Source of the DNA: Gammaproteobacteria bacterium
GTDB lineage: Bacteria > Pseudomonadota > Gammaproteobacteria > Steroidobacterales > Woeseiaceae
Reading direction: 5' to 3'
DNA: 64,000 nt
Assembly (NCBI GenBank): GCA_029884165.1
Contig: JAOUIH010000007.1
Coordinates: 1-64,000, forward strand
The first letter of the stretch is position 1, and each line of letters opens with the position of its first letter. The notes below the pieces were generated by a model. That model made no database searches. It was not told the origin of the DNA and was given only the letters and a program-made list of their open reading frames with translations. This document shows positions 9,570-18,166 of the stretch, in pieces. Position numbers and translations under genes: made by a program.

Positions 9570-10709
9570 TCAGCCGAAGTTCGAATAGATCCGCTGGAAT
9601 TCCGTGACCATGCGCTCGGTTTCCTCGGGCTCGGGGTTCCGCGTGTAGTCGCCCAGCTTGAAGGTGCCGCCGAGCAGCACCACGTCGGTGCGCGGAAACA
9701 TGTAAAGCATGCCCTTGCCGCCGCCGAAGGACATGAAGTCGACTGCCGGGTCGGGCGGCAGGAATACGAGCTGGCCCTTCGCGGGCGTCAGCTCCTCATC
9801 GCCGAAGAGTTCGGCCGCGCCCAGCCCGGTGCAGTTCAAAACGACCGGTTCCGCCAGCGCCAGCACCTCGTCCAGTTTTCCAAAACTCCGGATGACGTAC
9901 TTGCCTCCCGCAATGTGGAAATCCTGCGTCAGGCGTCGCAGCAGGATCGCCGGCTCGACGCGCATCGTCACAAGGCGCTGCACGTAGCGTGTCGGGAATG
10001 GATGCTCGCCGGGACCTAGGTAGGAATAGTACGGGAACAGGTCCGCCAGCAGCTCCTCTTCCTGGTCCGGAGCGAACGGCTCGTCGCTCATACTGTATAC
10101 CTCCATCCACGTCACCCCGTAGTCGGGGCCGGTGAGGTTGGTATAGGCATGATGCGCGACGCGCGAGGCCCATTCGAATTGCGACATGAACGCCGGCGAG
10201 ACGACGGAACGGTCGAACACGCTGAACGGCGACCACTCCCCGGCGGCGACGTTGGATGTCGTGTGTCGCGCGATGTCCCGCGTGTAGATCGTCACCTGCC
10301 AGCCGGCATCCTGCAGCAGCCTGGCGCTCGTGAGCCCCATGACGCCGCTGCCGAGTACGGCGGCCTGGCCTGGAGGCTTGCCGGCAAGCTCGCGAACGGC
10401 CAGCGCCGAGGATCCCCAGGACAGGCTTATGCCGCCGCCACCGTGCCCGTAGTTGTGCACGATGTGCTTGCCGTCGAGGTGCTCGCTCTTCACGACGAAA
10501 CCGGACGGACGATAGGGCCGGTGGCCTACCACCGACCTGATCACGTGGTTCATTGAAATGCGGGGCGCGGCGAAGGGCTGCCGGGAATAGGGCCTGGAAT
10601 AAGCCGGTCCGCGAGTCGTCATCGGCGCGCAGGCCGAAACCGTAGCGACAAGTGCTCCGGCACCAAGAGTCCTGAGCAGCTCGCGCCGCCTGCCGTCTAC
10701 TGCAAGCAT
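9570..10709 (-). CDS. D-amino-acid-oxidase-like FAD oxidoreductase, probable Tat-exported lipoprotein
   Basis: FAD-dependent oxidoreductase of the DAO family, 379 aa. The N-terminus has twin arginines (RRELLRTLGAG), a hydrophobic stretch and a lipobox-like VSAC, so export by Tat and lipidation are likely. The dinucleotide-binding motif VLGSGVMGLTSARLL lies near residues 118-132, followed by NVAAGEWSPF and a C-terminal GGTFKLGDYTRNPEP typical of D-amino-acid oxidases. The natural substrate is unknown. A GGGGGA lies just before the ATG at 10709. It is 105 bp downstream of the DoxX gene and may be the last gene of that operon. Confidence 0.8.
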   Translation of the reverse strand: MLAVDGRRRELLRTLGAGALVATVSACAPMTTRGPAYSRPYSRQPFAAPRISMNHVIRSVVGHRPYRPSGFVVKSEHLDGKHIVHNYGHGGGGISLSWGSSALAVRELAGKPPGQAAVLGSGVMGLTSARLLQDAGWQVTIYTRDIARHTTSNVAAGEWSPFSVFDRSVVSPAFMSQFEWASRVAHHAYTNLTGPDYGVTWMEVYSMSDEPFAPDQEEELLADLFPYYSYLGPGEHPFPTRYVQRLVTMRVEPAILLRRLTQDFHIAGGKYVIRSFGKLDEVLALAEPVVLNCTGLGAAELFGDEELTPAKGQLVFLPPDPAVDFMSFGGGKGMLYMFPRTDVVLLGGTFKLGDYTRNPEPEETERMVTEFQRIYSNFG

Positions 10710-10814
10710 GGCATTCCCCCGTTGGTATTATTCGGGTGCAGCCTAAGGGGCCGGCACCCGAAACACAACGGCCGGCAGGTCCGCAAGTTTCGCTTGGCGG
10801 CTTCCGTTCCATCG

Positions 10815-11405
10815 TCAGCGCGCGAGACGACGGGCGACCAGGTGGTCGAGGCCCAGCTTGCCGCTACCGGTGAAGAACAGGGCGAGGAGCATCACGAAGT
10901 ACGTAATCGCCCACTCGATGCCGTTGTTCGAAACCACGAAGTTGCCGGTCTCGGTCAGCCAGTCGTAGTTGCCGTGCTCGCGCAGTATGCTCTTGGCACG
11001 GTCGAGGCGCTGCATCGCAGCTTCGACATCCGCACCCGCCCATGGGCTCATCGGGTCCGCCACCGCCTGCCAGCCGTTGGCCCAGTGCACTTTGAATGCG
11101 GCGACCAGCATGGTGATCATCAGCGGAACGGCAAACCAGCGGACGCCGAGGCCGACCAGCAGCGCGACGGCTCCGAGCACCTCGGCGCCGACCGCGAGCC
11201 ACGCCATCAGCGCGGGGAAGGGCAGGCCCAGTCCCCAGTCCGGATTGCCGAACCACGCGATCACGTTGTCCATGCCGTCGAGCTTGTTGGTGCCGGCGAC
11301 CCAGAACACGGGTACCAGGTAGAGGCGCAGGGCCAGCGGCCCGAGAAAGTCCACCGCGCGGCTTCGGTCCAGCAGGGACTGGGCGCGGAAAAGGATCTCC
11401 GTCAT
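10815..11405 (-). CDS. DoxX family membrane protein
   Basis: Small inner-membrane protein of about 196 aa with four hydrophobic segments. It carries the DoxX signature LRLYLVPVFWVAGTNKL and GAEVLGAVALLVGLG. The start was set at the ATG at 11405, preceded by GGAG at 9 nt; an upstream in-frame ATG has no such site. DoxX proteins occur beside MNIO (DUF692) and DUF2063 genes in bufferin-type copper-binding peptide clusters, and the same order is seen here. No cysteine is visible. The exact role of DoxX in these clusters is not settled. Confidence 0.85.
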   Translation of the reverse strand: MTEILFRAQSLLDRSRAVDFLGPLALRLYLVPVFWVAGTNKLDGMDNVIAWFGNPDWGLGLPFPALMAWLAVGAEVLGAVALLVGLGVRWFAVPLMITMLVAAFKVHWANGWQAVADPMSPWAGADVEAAMQRLDRAKSILREHGNYDWLTETGNFVVSNNGIEWAITYFVMLLALFFTGSGKLGLDHLVARRLAR

Positions 11406-11459
11406 TCGATCGTCTCCGTTCTTGAAAGCGGCGTGCCGGGCCGGCACGCGCGTCGCTGC

Positions 11460-12230
11460 TCAGGAAGACCGGGCGACGCCGACGATTATTTCAGCAGCAC
11501 GCAGGTCCTGCATGGCCGCGAGGGCGTGCGCGATCAGGGCGGTCGGGTCGGCGTAGCCGATCTCATCCGCGAGCGAGACGATGAGCTGCTCGCCCGTCTG
11601 CGAGTCATTTTCGCCGATGCGCTCGAGCAGGCGGGCCGTCACGGGGTTCAGCTCGGTGAAACCGAGGTCGTCGTCGCTCTTCCGGTACACGACGAGGAAT
11701 GTAGGCGTTTCCGGCGCATCGGCAGGCAGGAAGTCCTCCGCGATGCGGTGGACCGGGTAGCGGTAGCTGCAGAGCCACGCGAGTCGGGACATGACGGGGA
11801 TACCGGCCAGCAGGTCGCCGTCCGGGTCGACGTCGAGTTCTTCGTTTGATTCTTGCGAGACCGACAGGGCCAGTTCGGCCCACTCGTAGTGAGCCAGTTC
11901 GGCCAGGAACGGAAAGTCCTCGTCCGAGGCATCGTATTCGTATTGCAGAAAATCGACGAATTCGGCCGGGATCTCGAGGAAGTAGGGCGTCTCCGACCGG
12001 TGAGCCGCCATGAAGCGCCGGATCAGCCGGCGCCAGCTGTCGCGGCCGTGTATTTTCTTCAGGACCGGAAAGGTGCTGCCGAGCAGGCTCAGCAGGTTGT
12101 TGTAAAAGAGCTCGCGGTAGATGGCCATGCGCCGGTCTTCGATGCCGGCGGGCGGCGGGTTGGCGTCCGGGTCGCGGATATGCGCCGCGAACTCGTACTG
12201 TCGGCGCTGGAAAGCCGGTCGCTCAGCCAC
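11460..12230 (-). CDS. DUF2063 / BufC-type MNIO partner protein
   Basis: Partner protein of the MNIO enzyme, about 256 aa. In bufferin-type RiPP systems a DUF2063-containing protein (BufC) is thought to bind the precursor and present it to the MNIO enzyme. The N-terminal part (RRQYEFAAHIRDP, then YRELFYNNL) matches the DUF2063 start. The later half (VSRLAWLCSYRYPVHRI-like segment, then LVVYRK and LNPVTARLLERI) matches the usual C-terminal region. The GTG at 12230 was chosen because it restores the family's N-terminus, has GGGGAAG upstream and overlaps the MNIO stop by 8 bp. Confidence 0.85.
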   Translation of the reverse strand: MAERPAFQRRQYEFAAHIRDPDANPPPAGIEDRRMAIYRELFYNNLLSLLGSTFPVLKKIHGRDSWRRLIRRFMAAHRSETPYFLEIPAEFVDFLQYEYDASDEDFPFLAELAHYEWAELALSVSQESNEELDVDPDGDLLAGIPVMSRLAWLCSYRYPVHRIAEDFLPADAPETPTFLVVYRKSDDDLGFTELNPVTARLLERIGENDSQTGEQLIVSLADEIGYADPTALIAHALAAMQDLRAAEIIVGVARSS

Positions 12231-13089
12231 CGGCTGCTTCCCCGACCCGGCCGTCCGCCGGTGCAGACGCCTGCAAATCGCGGACCCGGCGGACCTCGCC
12301 CAGGAGCTCGTCGAGCGGCGGGAAATTGAAATCCCGCTCGAGCAGCGTGGGAACGGGTCCGAAGTGCCGGTAGGCGGCGCCGAGCAGGTCCCATACCGCG
12401 TCGCTGATGGCGGAGCCATGCGTGTCGATGCGCAGGTCCTCGGCCTCGACGTAGTGACCGGCGACGTGGAAATAACGGATGCGCTCGGACGGCATGGCCA
12501 GCATGAAGTCCAGCGGATCGTAACGGTGGTTGATGCCGTTGACCACGATGTTGTTGATGTCGAGCAGCAGGTCGCAGTCGGCCTCCTCGAGCACGGCCTG
12601 TGTGAATTCTGTCTCGCTCATCGAGGTATCGGCCGGCGCGTAATAGGAGACGTTTTCCACGGCGATTCTCTGCTCCAGGATTTCCTGTGCCCGGCGGATC
12701 CGTCCGGCGACCCAGTGGACGGCTTCCTCGGTGAACGGGATCGGCATCAGGTCGTAGAGCTGCCCGTCGTCGCCGCAGTAACTCAGGTGCTCGGAGTAGA
12801 ACCGTATGCCGTGCTCGCGCATGAACGACTTGATGTCCCGCAGCAGCGCCTCGTTCAGCGGAGCGGGTCCGCCGATCGACAGCGACAGGCCGTGGATCAG
12901 GAACGGGTAACGCTCGGTGAAGAAGCGGAACTTCCTGCCGAGCTTGCCGCCTACCCGAATCCAGTTCTCGGGCGCGACCTCCATGAAGTCGACCTCGGCC
13001 GGGGGAGCGGCCATGAGGCGGTCGATCAGTCCACGGCGCAGGCCCAGGCCGGCGCCGGCGACAGGGTAGCGTGCAGCGGTATCTGGCAT
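12223..13089 (-). CDS. MNIO family (DUF692) multinuclear iron enzyme, BufB-like
   Basis: TIM-barrel multinuclear non-heme iron oxidative enzyme, 288 aa. MNIOs modify cysteines in ribosomally made peptides, for example into oxazolone/thioamide or thiooxazole groups that bind copper. Ligand-rich motifs appear in order: EVAPENW, HGLSLSIGG, SEHLSY, ENVSYY, LLLDINNIVVN, HVAGH, DTHGSAI and LLERDFNFPP. These supply the His/Glu/Asp/Asn set expected for the iron centre. It overlaps the DUF2063 gene. The precursor gene (DUF2282 or other Cys-rich exported peptide) usually found just upstream is absent: the 61 bp before it lead directly to the cysteine-free DUF1841 protein. Confidence 0.9.
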   Translation of the reverse strand: MPDTAARYPVAGAGLGLRRGLIDRLMAAPPAEVDFMEVAPENWIRVGGKLGRKFRFFTERYPFLIHGLSLSIGGPAPLNEALLRDIKSFMREHGIRFYSEHLSYCGDDGQLYDLMPIPFTEEAVHWVAGRIRRAQEILEQRIAVENVSYYAPADTSMSETEFTQAVLEEADCDLLLDINNIVVNGINHRYDPLDFMLAMPSERIRYFHVAGHYVEAEDLRIDTHGSAISDAVWDLLGAAYRHFGPVPTLLERDFNFPPLDELLGEVRRVRDLQASAPADGRVGEAAGG

Positions 13090-13150
13090 GGGGCCGGCGG
13101 TGCTCCGTTACGGTACTGGGCTCAATTAGACCACGCCGGGAGCCGGATTA

Positions 13151-13585
13151 TTACCGGCCCCGGCCCGCCAGCTTCTGCAGGCGGTCGAGGTACAGGCGCT
13201 CGTCGGGCATGGCATTGCGGGCCTGGGCCTCCCACAGGGCTTCGGCCAGGACCTCGGCCACCCGGTGCTCGGTCTCGTGCGGATCGCCGATCCGCGCGAG
13301 CAGCGTCGCGTGTAACGCGCGGATGCCCACCGGGCGGTCGGTGCTCACCTGCTCTCGAACTGCCAGGTGTAAGCCCATGTGAAGAAAAGGGTTTGTCCTG
13401 CCTTCGTCGGGCGAGAATTCGGCGGCCTCGTCGCCCGCTTCGATGAACGAGTGGTACTCCGGGTGCTGTTCGACGACGGCGGCGATCTGTGCCTCGAGCG
13501 GGCCGAGGAGTTCGCGGCGACGGTGCCTGAGCCAGGCATCCCGGTACATGCGCCGCAACTCGGCGCGGTCCTGGCCGAAGATCAT
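13151..13585 (-). CDS. DUF1841 family protein
   Basis: Cytosolic protein of 144 aa and unknown function. It shows the family's MIFGQDRAELRRMYRDAW start and a conserved central NPFLHMGLHLAVREQ segment. The sequence is acidic in the middle and has no cysteine, signal peptide or membrane segment. Its ATG overlaps the TGA of nth (ATGA), so it belongs to the rnf-nth transcription unit. It lies 61 bp upstream of the MNIO gene. Confidence 0.88.
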   Translation of the reverse strand: MIFGQDRAELRRMYRDAWLRHRRRELLGPLEAQIAAVVEQHPEYHSFIEAGDEAAEFSPDEGRTNPFLHMGLHLAVREQVSTDRPVGIRALHATLLARIGDPHETEHRVAEVLAEALWEAQARNAMPDERLYLDRLQKLAGRGR

Positions 13586-14223
13586 TTCGCCGCCGGCGTC
13601 TTGTCGCGAAACTCGCACAGGTCGGCGATGACGCAGTCCGGGCAGGCCGGTTTCCGGGCCTTGCAGACATAGCGGCCGTGCAGGATCAGCCAGTGGTGCG
13701 CGTCCTTTCGGAATTCCTCCGGCGTCAGCCGCGTCAGTCGCTTCTCGACTTCGAGCGGGGTCTTTCCCTGCGCGAGCCCCGTGCGGTTGGCGACCCGGAA
13801 GATGTGCGTGTCGACGGCGATCGTCGGCTCGCCGAAAGCCGTATTCAGGATCACGTTGGCGGTCTTGCGGCCCACGCCCGGCAGCGCCTCGAGAGCCTCC
13901 CGGGTCCGCGGGACTTTGCCGTCGTGGTCGTCCACCAGGATGCGGCAGGTCTTCATGATGTTCGCCGCCTTGTTGTTGTAGAGCCCTATGGTCCGGATGT
14001 AGCGCTTCAGCCCGGCGAGGCCCAGGTCGAGTATGGCCTGCGGCGTATTGGCTGCGGGGAACAATTTCGCGGTGGCCTTGTTGACGCCTGTGTCGGTTGC
14101 CTGCGCCGACAGGACAACGGCGACCAGCAATTCGAACGGCGTCGAGTAATCGAGTTCGGTCGTCGGATGCGGATTCTGGCGGCGCAGGCGCGCATAGATC
14201 TCGGCACGTTTCGCGGCGTTCAC
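13582..14223 (-). CDS. nth: Endonuclease III (DNA glycosylase/AP lyase)
   Basis: Base-excision-repair enzyme removing oxidised pyrimidines, 213 aa. The helix-hairpin-helix LPGVGRKTANVIL contains the catalytic Lys, and VDTHIFRVANR contains the catalytic Asp. The C-terminal CKARKPACPDCVIADLC gives the Cys-x6-Cys-x2-Cys-x5-Cys ligands of the [4Fe-4S] cluster. The ATG overlaps the rnfE stop (ATGA). The rnf-nth order is conserved in many gammaproteobacteria. Confidence 0.97.
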   Translation of the reverse strand: MNAAKRAEIYARLRRQNPHPTTELDYSTPFELLVAVVLSAQATDTGVNKATAKLFPAANTPQAILDLGLAGLKRYIRTIGLYNNKAANIMKTCRILVDDHDGKVPRTREALEALPGVGRKTANVILNTAFGEPTIAVDTHIFRVANRTGLAQGKTPLEVEKRLTRLTPEEFRKDAHHWLILHGRYVCKARKPACPDCVIADLCEFRDKTPAAK

Positions 14224-14915
14224 GCGCCGTCCTCACGGGAACGGGGCCGCTCGCTGTGGCGCAGATCGGCCTGGTCCGACCGCCGGCGCCTGAGGTCGAG
14301 GTAATTCTTCGCGGCGACGGCCAGCGCGAGGCTCAGGAAGGCCCCGGGAGGCAGGATGGCGAGCAGGAATCCGCCGTCCGCCAGCACGATGCCCGGCATC
14401 GGCTCGCCGCCGAGCAGCATGTCGAGCCGGGCAAACAGCGTTCCCTGGCCGACGAATTCGCGGAACAGGCCGACCGCGCAAAGCAGGGCGGCGAAGCCGG
14501 CACCCATCGCGACGCCATCGGCCAGGCTTGCGGCAACGGGGTTTCGCGACGCGAACACCTCGGCGCGGGCGACGATCGTACAGTTCGTGACGATCAGTGG
14601 AATGAAGATGCCGAGCGACCGGTCGAGATCGGGAAACCAGGCCTTGAACAGCAGCTCGATACAGGTGACGAGGCTCGCGATGATCAACACGTACATCGGG
14701 ATCCGTATCTCCCTGCGAATCCAGCGGCGGGTCGCCGAGATCAGCGTATTCGACAGCGCCATCACCGCGAGCGTCGCGATCCCGAGGCCGAGGCCGTTGA
14801 CGAAACTCGTCGTAACCGCGAGCAGCGGGCACAGACCCAGCAGCTGGACCAGCCCGGGATTGTCGTCCCACAGGCCGGTGCGCAGCGTCTGCAGGATGCC
14901 GTTGTCAGCGCTCAT
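14220..14915 (-). CDS. rnfE: Rnf electron transport complex subunit RnfE (RsxE)
   Basis: Integral membrane subunit of the Rnf/Rsx complex, 231 aa with about six membrane segments. Recognisable parts are the N-terminal NPGLVQLLGLCPLLAVTTS and the central GIFIPLIVTNCTIVARAE, the latter with the conserved Cys of the RnfA/RnfE iron-sulphur site. It is homologous to RnfA at 18667-19248. The start overlaps the end of rnfG by 11 bp and its stop overlaps nth. Confidence 0.95.
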   Translation of the reverse strand: MSADNGILQTLRTGLWDDNPGLVQLLGLCPLLAVTTSFVNGLGLGIATLAVMALSNTLISATRRWIRREIRIPMYVLIIASLVTCIELLFKAWFPDLDRSLGIFIPLIVTNCTIVARAEVFASRNPVAASLADGVAMGAGFAALLCAVGLFREFVGQGTLFARLDMLLGGEPMPGIVLADGGFLLAILPPGAFLSLALAVAAKNYLDLRRRRSDQADLRHSERPRSREDGA

Positions 14916-15573
14916 TATCGTTCGTCGTTCCGGTTACGGGCGGGGCGAACACCGCTTCGCGGTGGACCTCGAAGTATACCAAGGTCGCCTTGATCGCCTT
15001 GACCACGGCACGCGGCGTGATCGACGCGCCGGTCAGCTGGTCGAACTGCCCGCCATCGCGGCGAATCGCCCATTCGTCCCGCGGCGGAGATTCGAGGGAG
15101 GCGCCGTCGAACTGGTCGATCCAGTCGGACCTGGTCGAATCGATCGCGTCGCCGAGGCCCGGCGTCTCGCGGTGCTGGAGCACTCGAACGCGGGTCAGGT
15201 GGCCGCGGAAGTCGATTCCGATCAGGAGTCTGATCGGCCCGGAGTAACCATCCATGGCCGTGACGACGAACAGTGCCGCGACCGGCCCGTCGTCCGAGAA
15301 CACGCGGTATACCGTTACCGGCTCCCTGCCGGGCAGCGCGTGCGGTGTATCGATGACGATCGTGGATTCCGACAGCTTGCCGGTATAGGGGATCCCGGCG
15401 ATGACCGGCTGCAGGCTGCGTTCGAGATACTTCTGCTCGTTCGCGGCGATCAGCGGTGCGGCATACCGATTCGTGTAGGCGACCAGAGCCGTGCATACTG
15501 CGGCGAGTACGGCGAGGATCAGTCCACTGGCCCATATCGGGCGGCTCGTGGCCGGGTCGTGGTAATCCTTCAT
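14905..15573 (-). CDS. rnfG: Rnf complex subunit RnfG with covalent FMN
   Basis: Membrane-anchored, periplasmic flavoprotein subunit of Rnf, 222 aa. One N-terminal membrane helix (ASGLILAVLAAVCTALVAY) is followed by the FMN-binding domain. The motif LTGASIT near the C-terminus supplies the Thr that carries FMN through a phosphoester bond. The start ATG at 15573 overlaps the rnfD stop (ATGA); an apparent upstream extension in the same frame reads antisense-free rnfD sequence and was discarded. Confidence 0.93.
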   Translation of the reverse strand: MKDYHDPATSRPIWASGLILAVLAAVCTALVAYTNRYAAPLIAANEQKYLERSLQPVIAGIPYTGKLSESTIVIDTPHALPGREPVTVYRVFSDDGPVAALFVVTAMDGYSGPIRLLIGIDFRGHLTRVRVLQHRETPGLGDAIDSTRSDWIDQFDGASLESPPRDEWAIRRDGGQFDQLTGASITPRAVVKAIKATLVYFEVHREAVFAPPVTGTTNDNER

Positions 15574-16625
15574 CGGGTCTCCCTGCGCTTGCGGGGATGC
15601 CCGACGATGGGCGGCTTCGTCAGGTAGTCGATGGCCGGGACGGCCATGTTCATCAGCAGCACGGCGAATGCCACGCCGTCGGCGTAGCTGCCCCAGCGCC
15701 GGATTGCATAAATCAGGAAGCCGATGCCCAGGCCGTAAATCAGGCGACCCCGGTTGCTGGTCGCAGCCGAAACCGGGTCCGTGGCGATGAAAAACGCGCA
15801 CAGGATCGTGCCGCCGCTGAACAGGTGGAAGCCCGGGCTCGCATGCGTTGCCGAGTCGAAGAAATACATGACGCCGGCCGGGATCAGCAGGCCCGCGAGC
15901 ACGCCGAAAGGAATCTGCCAGCGGACGATCTTGCGCAGCACCAGCCAGGCACCGCCTATCGCGGTGAAATTGCCGATCCACTCCCAGCCGCGCCCTCCGA
16001 AGTCGCCGAGCAGGGGATAGGACCGGAGTTCGTCGAAGGTCCGCAGGTTGCGGAGGCCTGACTGGATCGCATCGAGCGGCGTCGCCCGGCTGATCGCGTC
16101 AAATGCCAGGTAGTCGGGCAATGCGCCGGTCAGCGTGTACCGCGCCGTTTCGTAGAAAGTCAGGTAATGGTAGTCGATGTCGCCCATTCGCGGCGCGGTC
16201 CACAGGTTCATGTGCAGCGGAAAGGCAATCAGCACGACGACATAGCCGGCCATGGCCGGGTTGAAGATGTTGAAGCCCAGGCCGCCGTACAGGTGCTTGG
16301 CGACGACGATGGCGAATAAGGCCGCGGTAGCGGTGACCCACCACGGCGTCAGTGCCGGCAACGCGAATGCGAGCAGCGCGGCCGTGACCATCGCGCTGTA
16401 GTCCGACAGGGCCGCCTCGACGGACCGGCCCCGCAGACTCTGCATCGCGGCCTCGCCGGCGGCACAGAATGCGGCCGCGATGAGCAGGTTCAGGATGAAG
16501 CCCGGACCGAAATACCAGACGTAGGCGAGCCCCGCCGGTATCAGTGCGTACAGGACCTCCCGCATCATGTCGGGCACGCTGCCCGAGGGCGTGACGAAGG
16601 GCGCGTCGCGTCGCTCGAATTCCAT
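15570..16625 (-). CDS. rnfD: Rnf complex subunit RnfD with covalent FMN
   Basis: Polytopic subunit of Rnf, 351 aa with about nine or ten membrane segments. It contains AKHLYGGLGFNIFNPAMAGY and the FMN-linking SRATPLDA with the modified Thr. The C-terminal part has SGGTILCAFFIATDPV and RRWGSYADGVAFAVLLMN, both well conserved in RnfD/NqrB. Spacing to the rnfC stop is 2 bp, and its own stop overlaps the rnfG start. Confidence 0.95.
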   Translation of the reverse strand: MEFERRDAPFVTPSGSVPDMMREVLYALIPAGLAYVWYFGPGFILNLLIAAAFCAAGEAAMQSLRGRSVEAALSDYSAMVTAALLAFALPALTPWWVTATAALFAIVVAKHLYGGLGFNIFNPAMAGYVVVLIAFPLHMNLWTAPRMGDIDYHYLTFYETARYTLTGALPDYLAFDAISRATPLDAIQSGLRNLRTFDELRSYPLLGDFGGRGWEWIGNFTAIGGAWLVLRKIVRWQIPFGVLAGLLIPAGVMYFFDSATHASPGFHLFSGGTILCAFFIATDPVSAATSNRGRLIYGLGIGFLIYAIRRWGSYADGVAFAVLLMNMAVPAIDYLTKPPIVGHPRKRRETR

Positions 16626-16627
16626 GG

Positions 16628-18166
16628 CTAGCTGTCCTCGTCCTTGTCACTTTCGCCCCTGTGGCGCGCCCGGTCGAGAATTTCGGCGATCGCATCCGGA
16701 CCTGCATTGCGTGCCGCATCCTTGCGGGCCGCCAGCTCGCTGTCGCGTTTGTCACGCTCGTCCTGCAGTCGCTGGTTCCGGTGTTCGAAGCGCTCCCGCG
16801 CCCGACGGGCGCGAGCCTTCTCGTCCGCCAGTTCCCGCATCCGGGCTTTAGCCCGGCGAAAGTCCGCGGTGAGCGGTATATGGCTCGGGCAGACGAGGTC
16901 GCAGCAGCCGCACTCGATGCAGTCCGTCAGGCCGAATTCGCGCAGCTTGCGCTCGTTGTCCGCGCGGGCATGCCAGTAGATCTGCTGGGGCAGGAGCTGG
17001 ACCGGGCATACCTCGGCGCACTCGCCGCAGCGTATGCACGGCCGCTCGTCGCCGACCGCCGGAAGCTCGGACAACACGAGCACGCAGTTGGTCGCCTTCA
17101 CGACCGGGACGAGGTCGGTCGTCACCGACTTGCCGGTCATCGGGCCTCCGATCACCAGCTGCTGCGCCCGCTCCGTATAGCCGCCGGCGAGCGCGACGAT
17201 CTCTGCTACGGTCGTGCCGAGCCGGACCAGGACGTTCAGCGGGCTGGCGACGCCATCGCCGGTCACCGTAGTCACACGCGAAATCAGCGGCTCGCCACGG
17301 GCGATCCAGTTTTGCACGGCCGCCGCGGTGCCGACGTTCTGGACGACGCAGCCGACGTCCGACGGCAATCCGCCGCTGGGAACCTCTCGATTGGTCACCA
17401 GCTGGACCAGTTGGTCCTCGCCGCCCGACGGGTAAATCGTGGGCACCTGCTTCAGCGTGACGCGGGGGTCCTGGATATCCCCGAGCGCGTGGGCCAGGGC
17501 GGCTATGGCGGCCGGCTTGTCGCTCTCCACGACCACCAGGCACTTCGGCAGTTCGAGCGCATGCATCAGGACTTGCGCACCACCGACGACATCGGCGGCA
17601 TACTCGCGCATCAGCATGTCGTCACAGCTGATGTACGGCTCGCACTCGACGCCGTTCAGGATCAGGTACTCGAGCGGCAGCGTTGCCGCCTGCATCAGCT
17701 TCTGGGCGGTCGGGAACACGGCTCCACCCAGTCCCACGATGCCGCCCTGCAGGATCTTCTGCCGCAGCGATACCGGGTCGAGTTCGCGATAATCGACGAG
17801 GATCTCCGTCGTGTCGATCGCCTGGTCCAGCCCGTCGCACTCGATGACGATACACGGCGCCGTCTGGCCGTGACGCCGGGCGACCGGCCAGGGCTCGACG
17901 GCCGCAACGCGTCCGGACGAAGACGCGTGCACGGGCGCTCCGAGCGAACCGTGGGTATCGGCGACCAGCTGACCCCTTAGGACGCGCTCCCCGATGCCGA
18001 CGACCGGCTCGGCCGCTTGTCCAACGTGCTGCACCAGCGGCAGCACGAGCTGCGCAGGTACTGGCGCGATGAGTATCGGTCGAGACGTCGAGGCCTGCTT
18101 CTCGGCCGGCAGGCGCAGGCCGCCATGCAGTTTGCCGAGGTCGTATGTCGGGGCGCCCTCGCTCAT
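16628..18166 (-). CDS. rnfC: Rnf complex subunit RnfC
   Basis: Peripheral iron-sulphur/flavin subunit that receives electrons from NADH, 512 aa. The N-terminus (KLHGGLRLPAEKQ) is the usual RnfC start, followed by a Gly-rich GGIVGLGGAVFPTAQKL nucleotide-binding loop. Two [4Fe-4S] sites are visible, CIRCGECAEVCP and CIECGCCDLVCP. The last ~75 residues form a highly charged Arg/Glu tail. The start ATG at 18166 overlaps the rnfB stop (ATGA). An N-terminal extension of the frame reads rnfB sequence and was excluded. Confidence 0.95.
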   Translation of the reverse strand: MSEGAPTYDLGKLHGGLRLPAEKQASTSRPILIAPVPAQLVLPLVQHVGQAAEPVVGIGERVLRGQLVADTHGSLGAPVHASSSGRVAAVEPWPVARRHGQTAPCIVIECDGLDQAIDTTEILVDYRELDPVSLRQKILQGGIVGLGGAVFPTAQKLMQAATLPLEYLILNGVECEPYISCDDMLMREYAADVVGGAQVLMHALELPKCLVVVESDKPAAIAALAHALGDIQDPRVTLKQVPTIYPSGGEDQLVQLVTNREVPSGGLPSDVGCVVQNVGTAAAVQNWIARGEPLISRVTTVTGDGVASPLNVLVRLGTTVAEIVALAGGYTERAQQLVIGGPMTGKSVTTDLVPVVKATNCVLVLSELPAVGDERPCIRCGECAEVCPVQLLPQQIYWHARADNERKLREFGLTDCIECGCCDLVCPSHIPLTADFRRAKARMRELADEKARARRARERFEHRNQRLQDERDKRDSELAARKDAARNAGPDAIAEILDRARHRGESDKDEDS

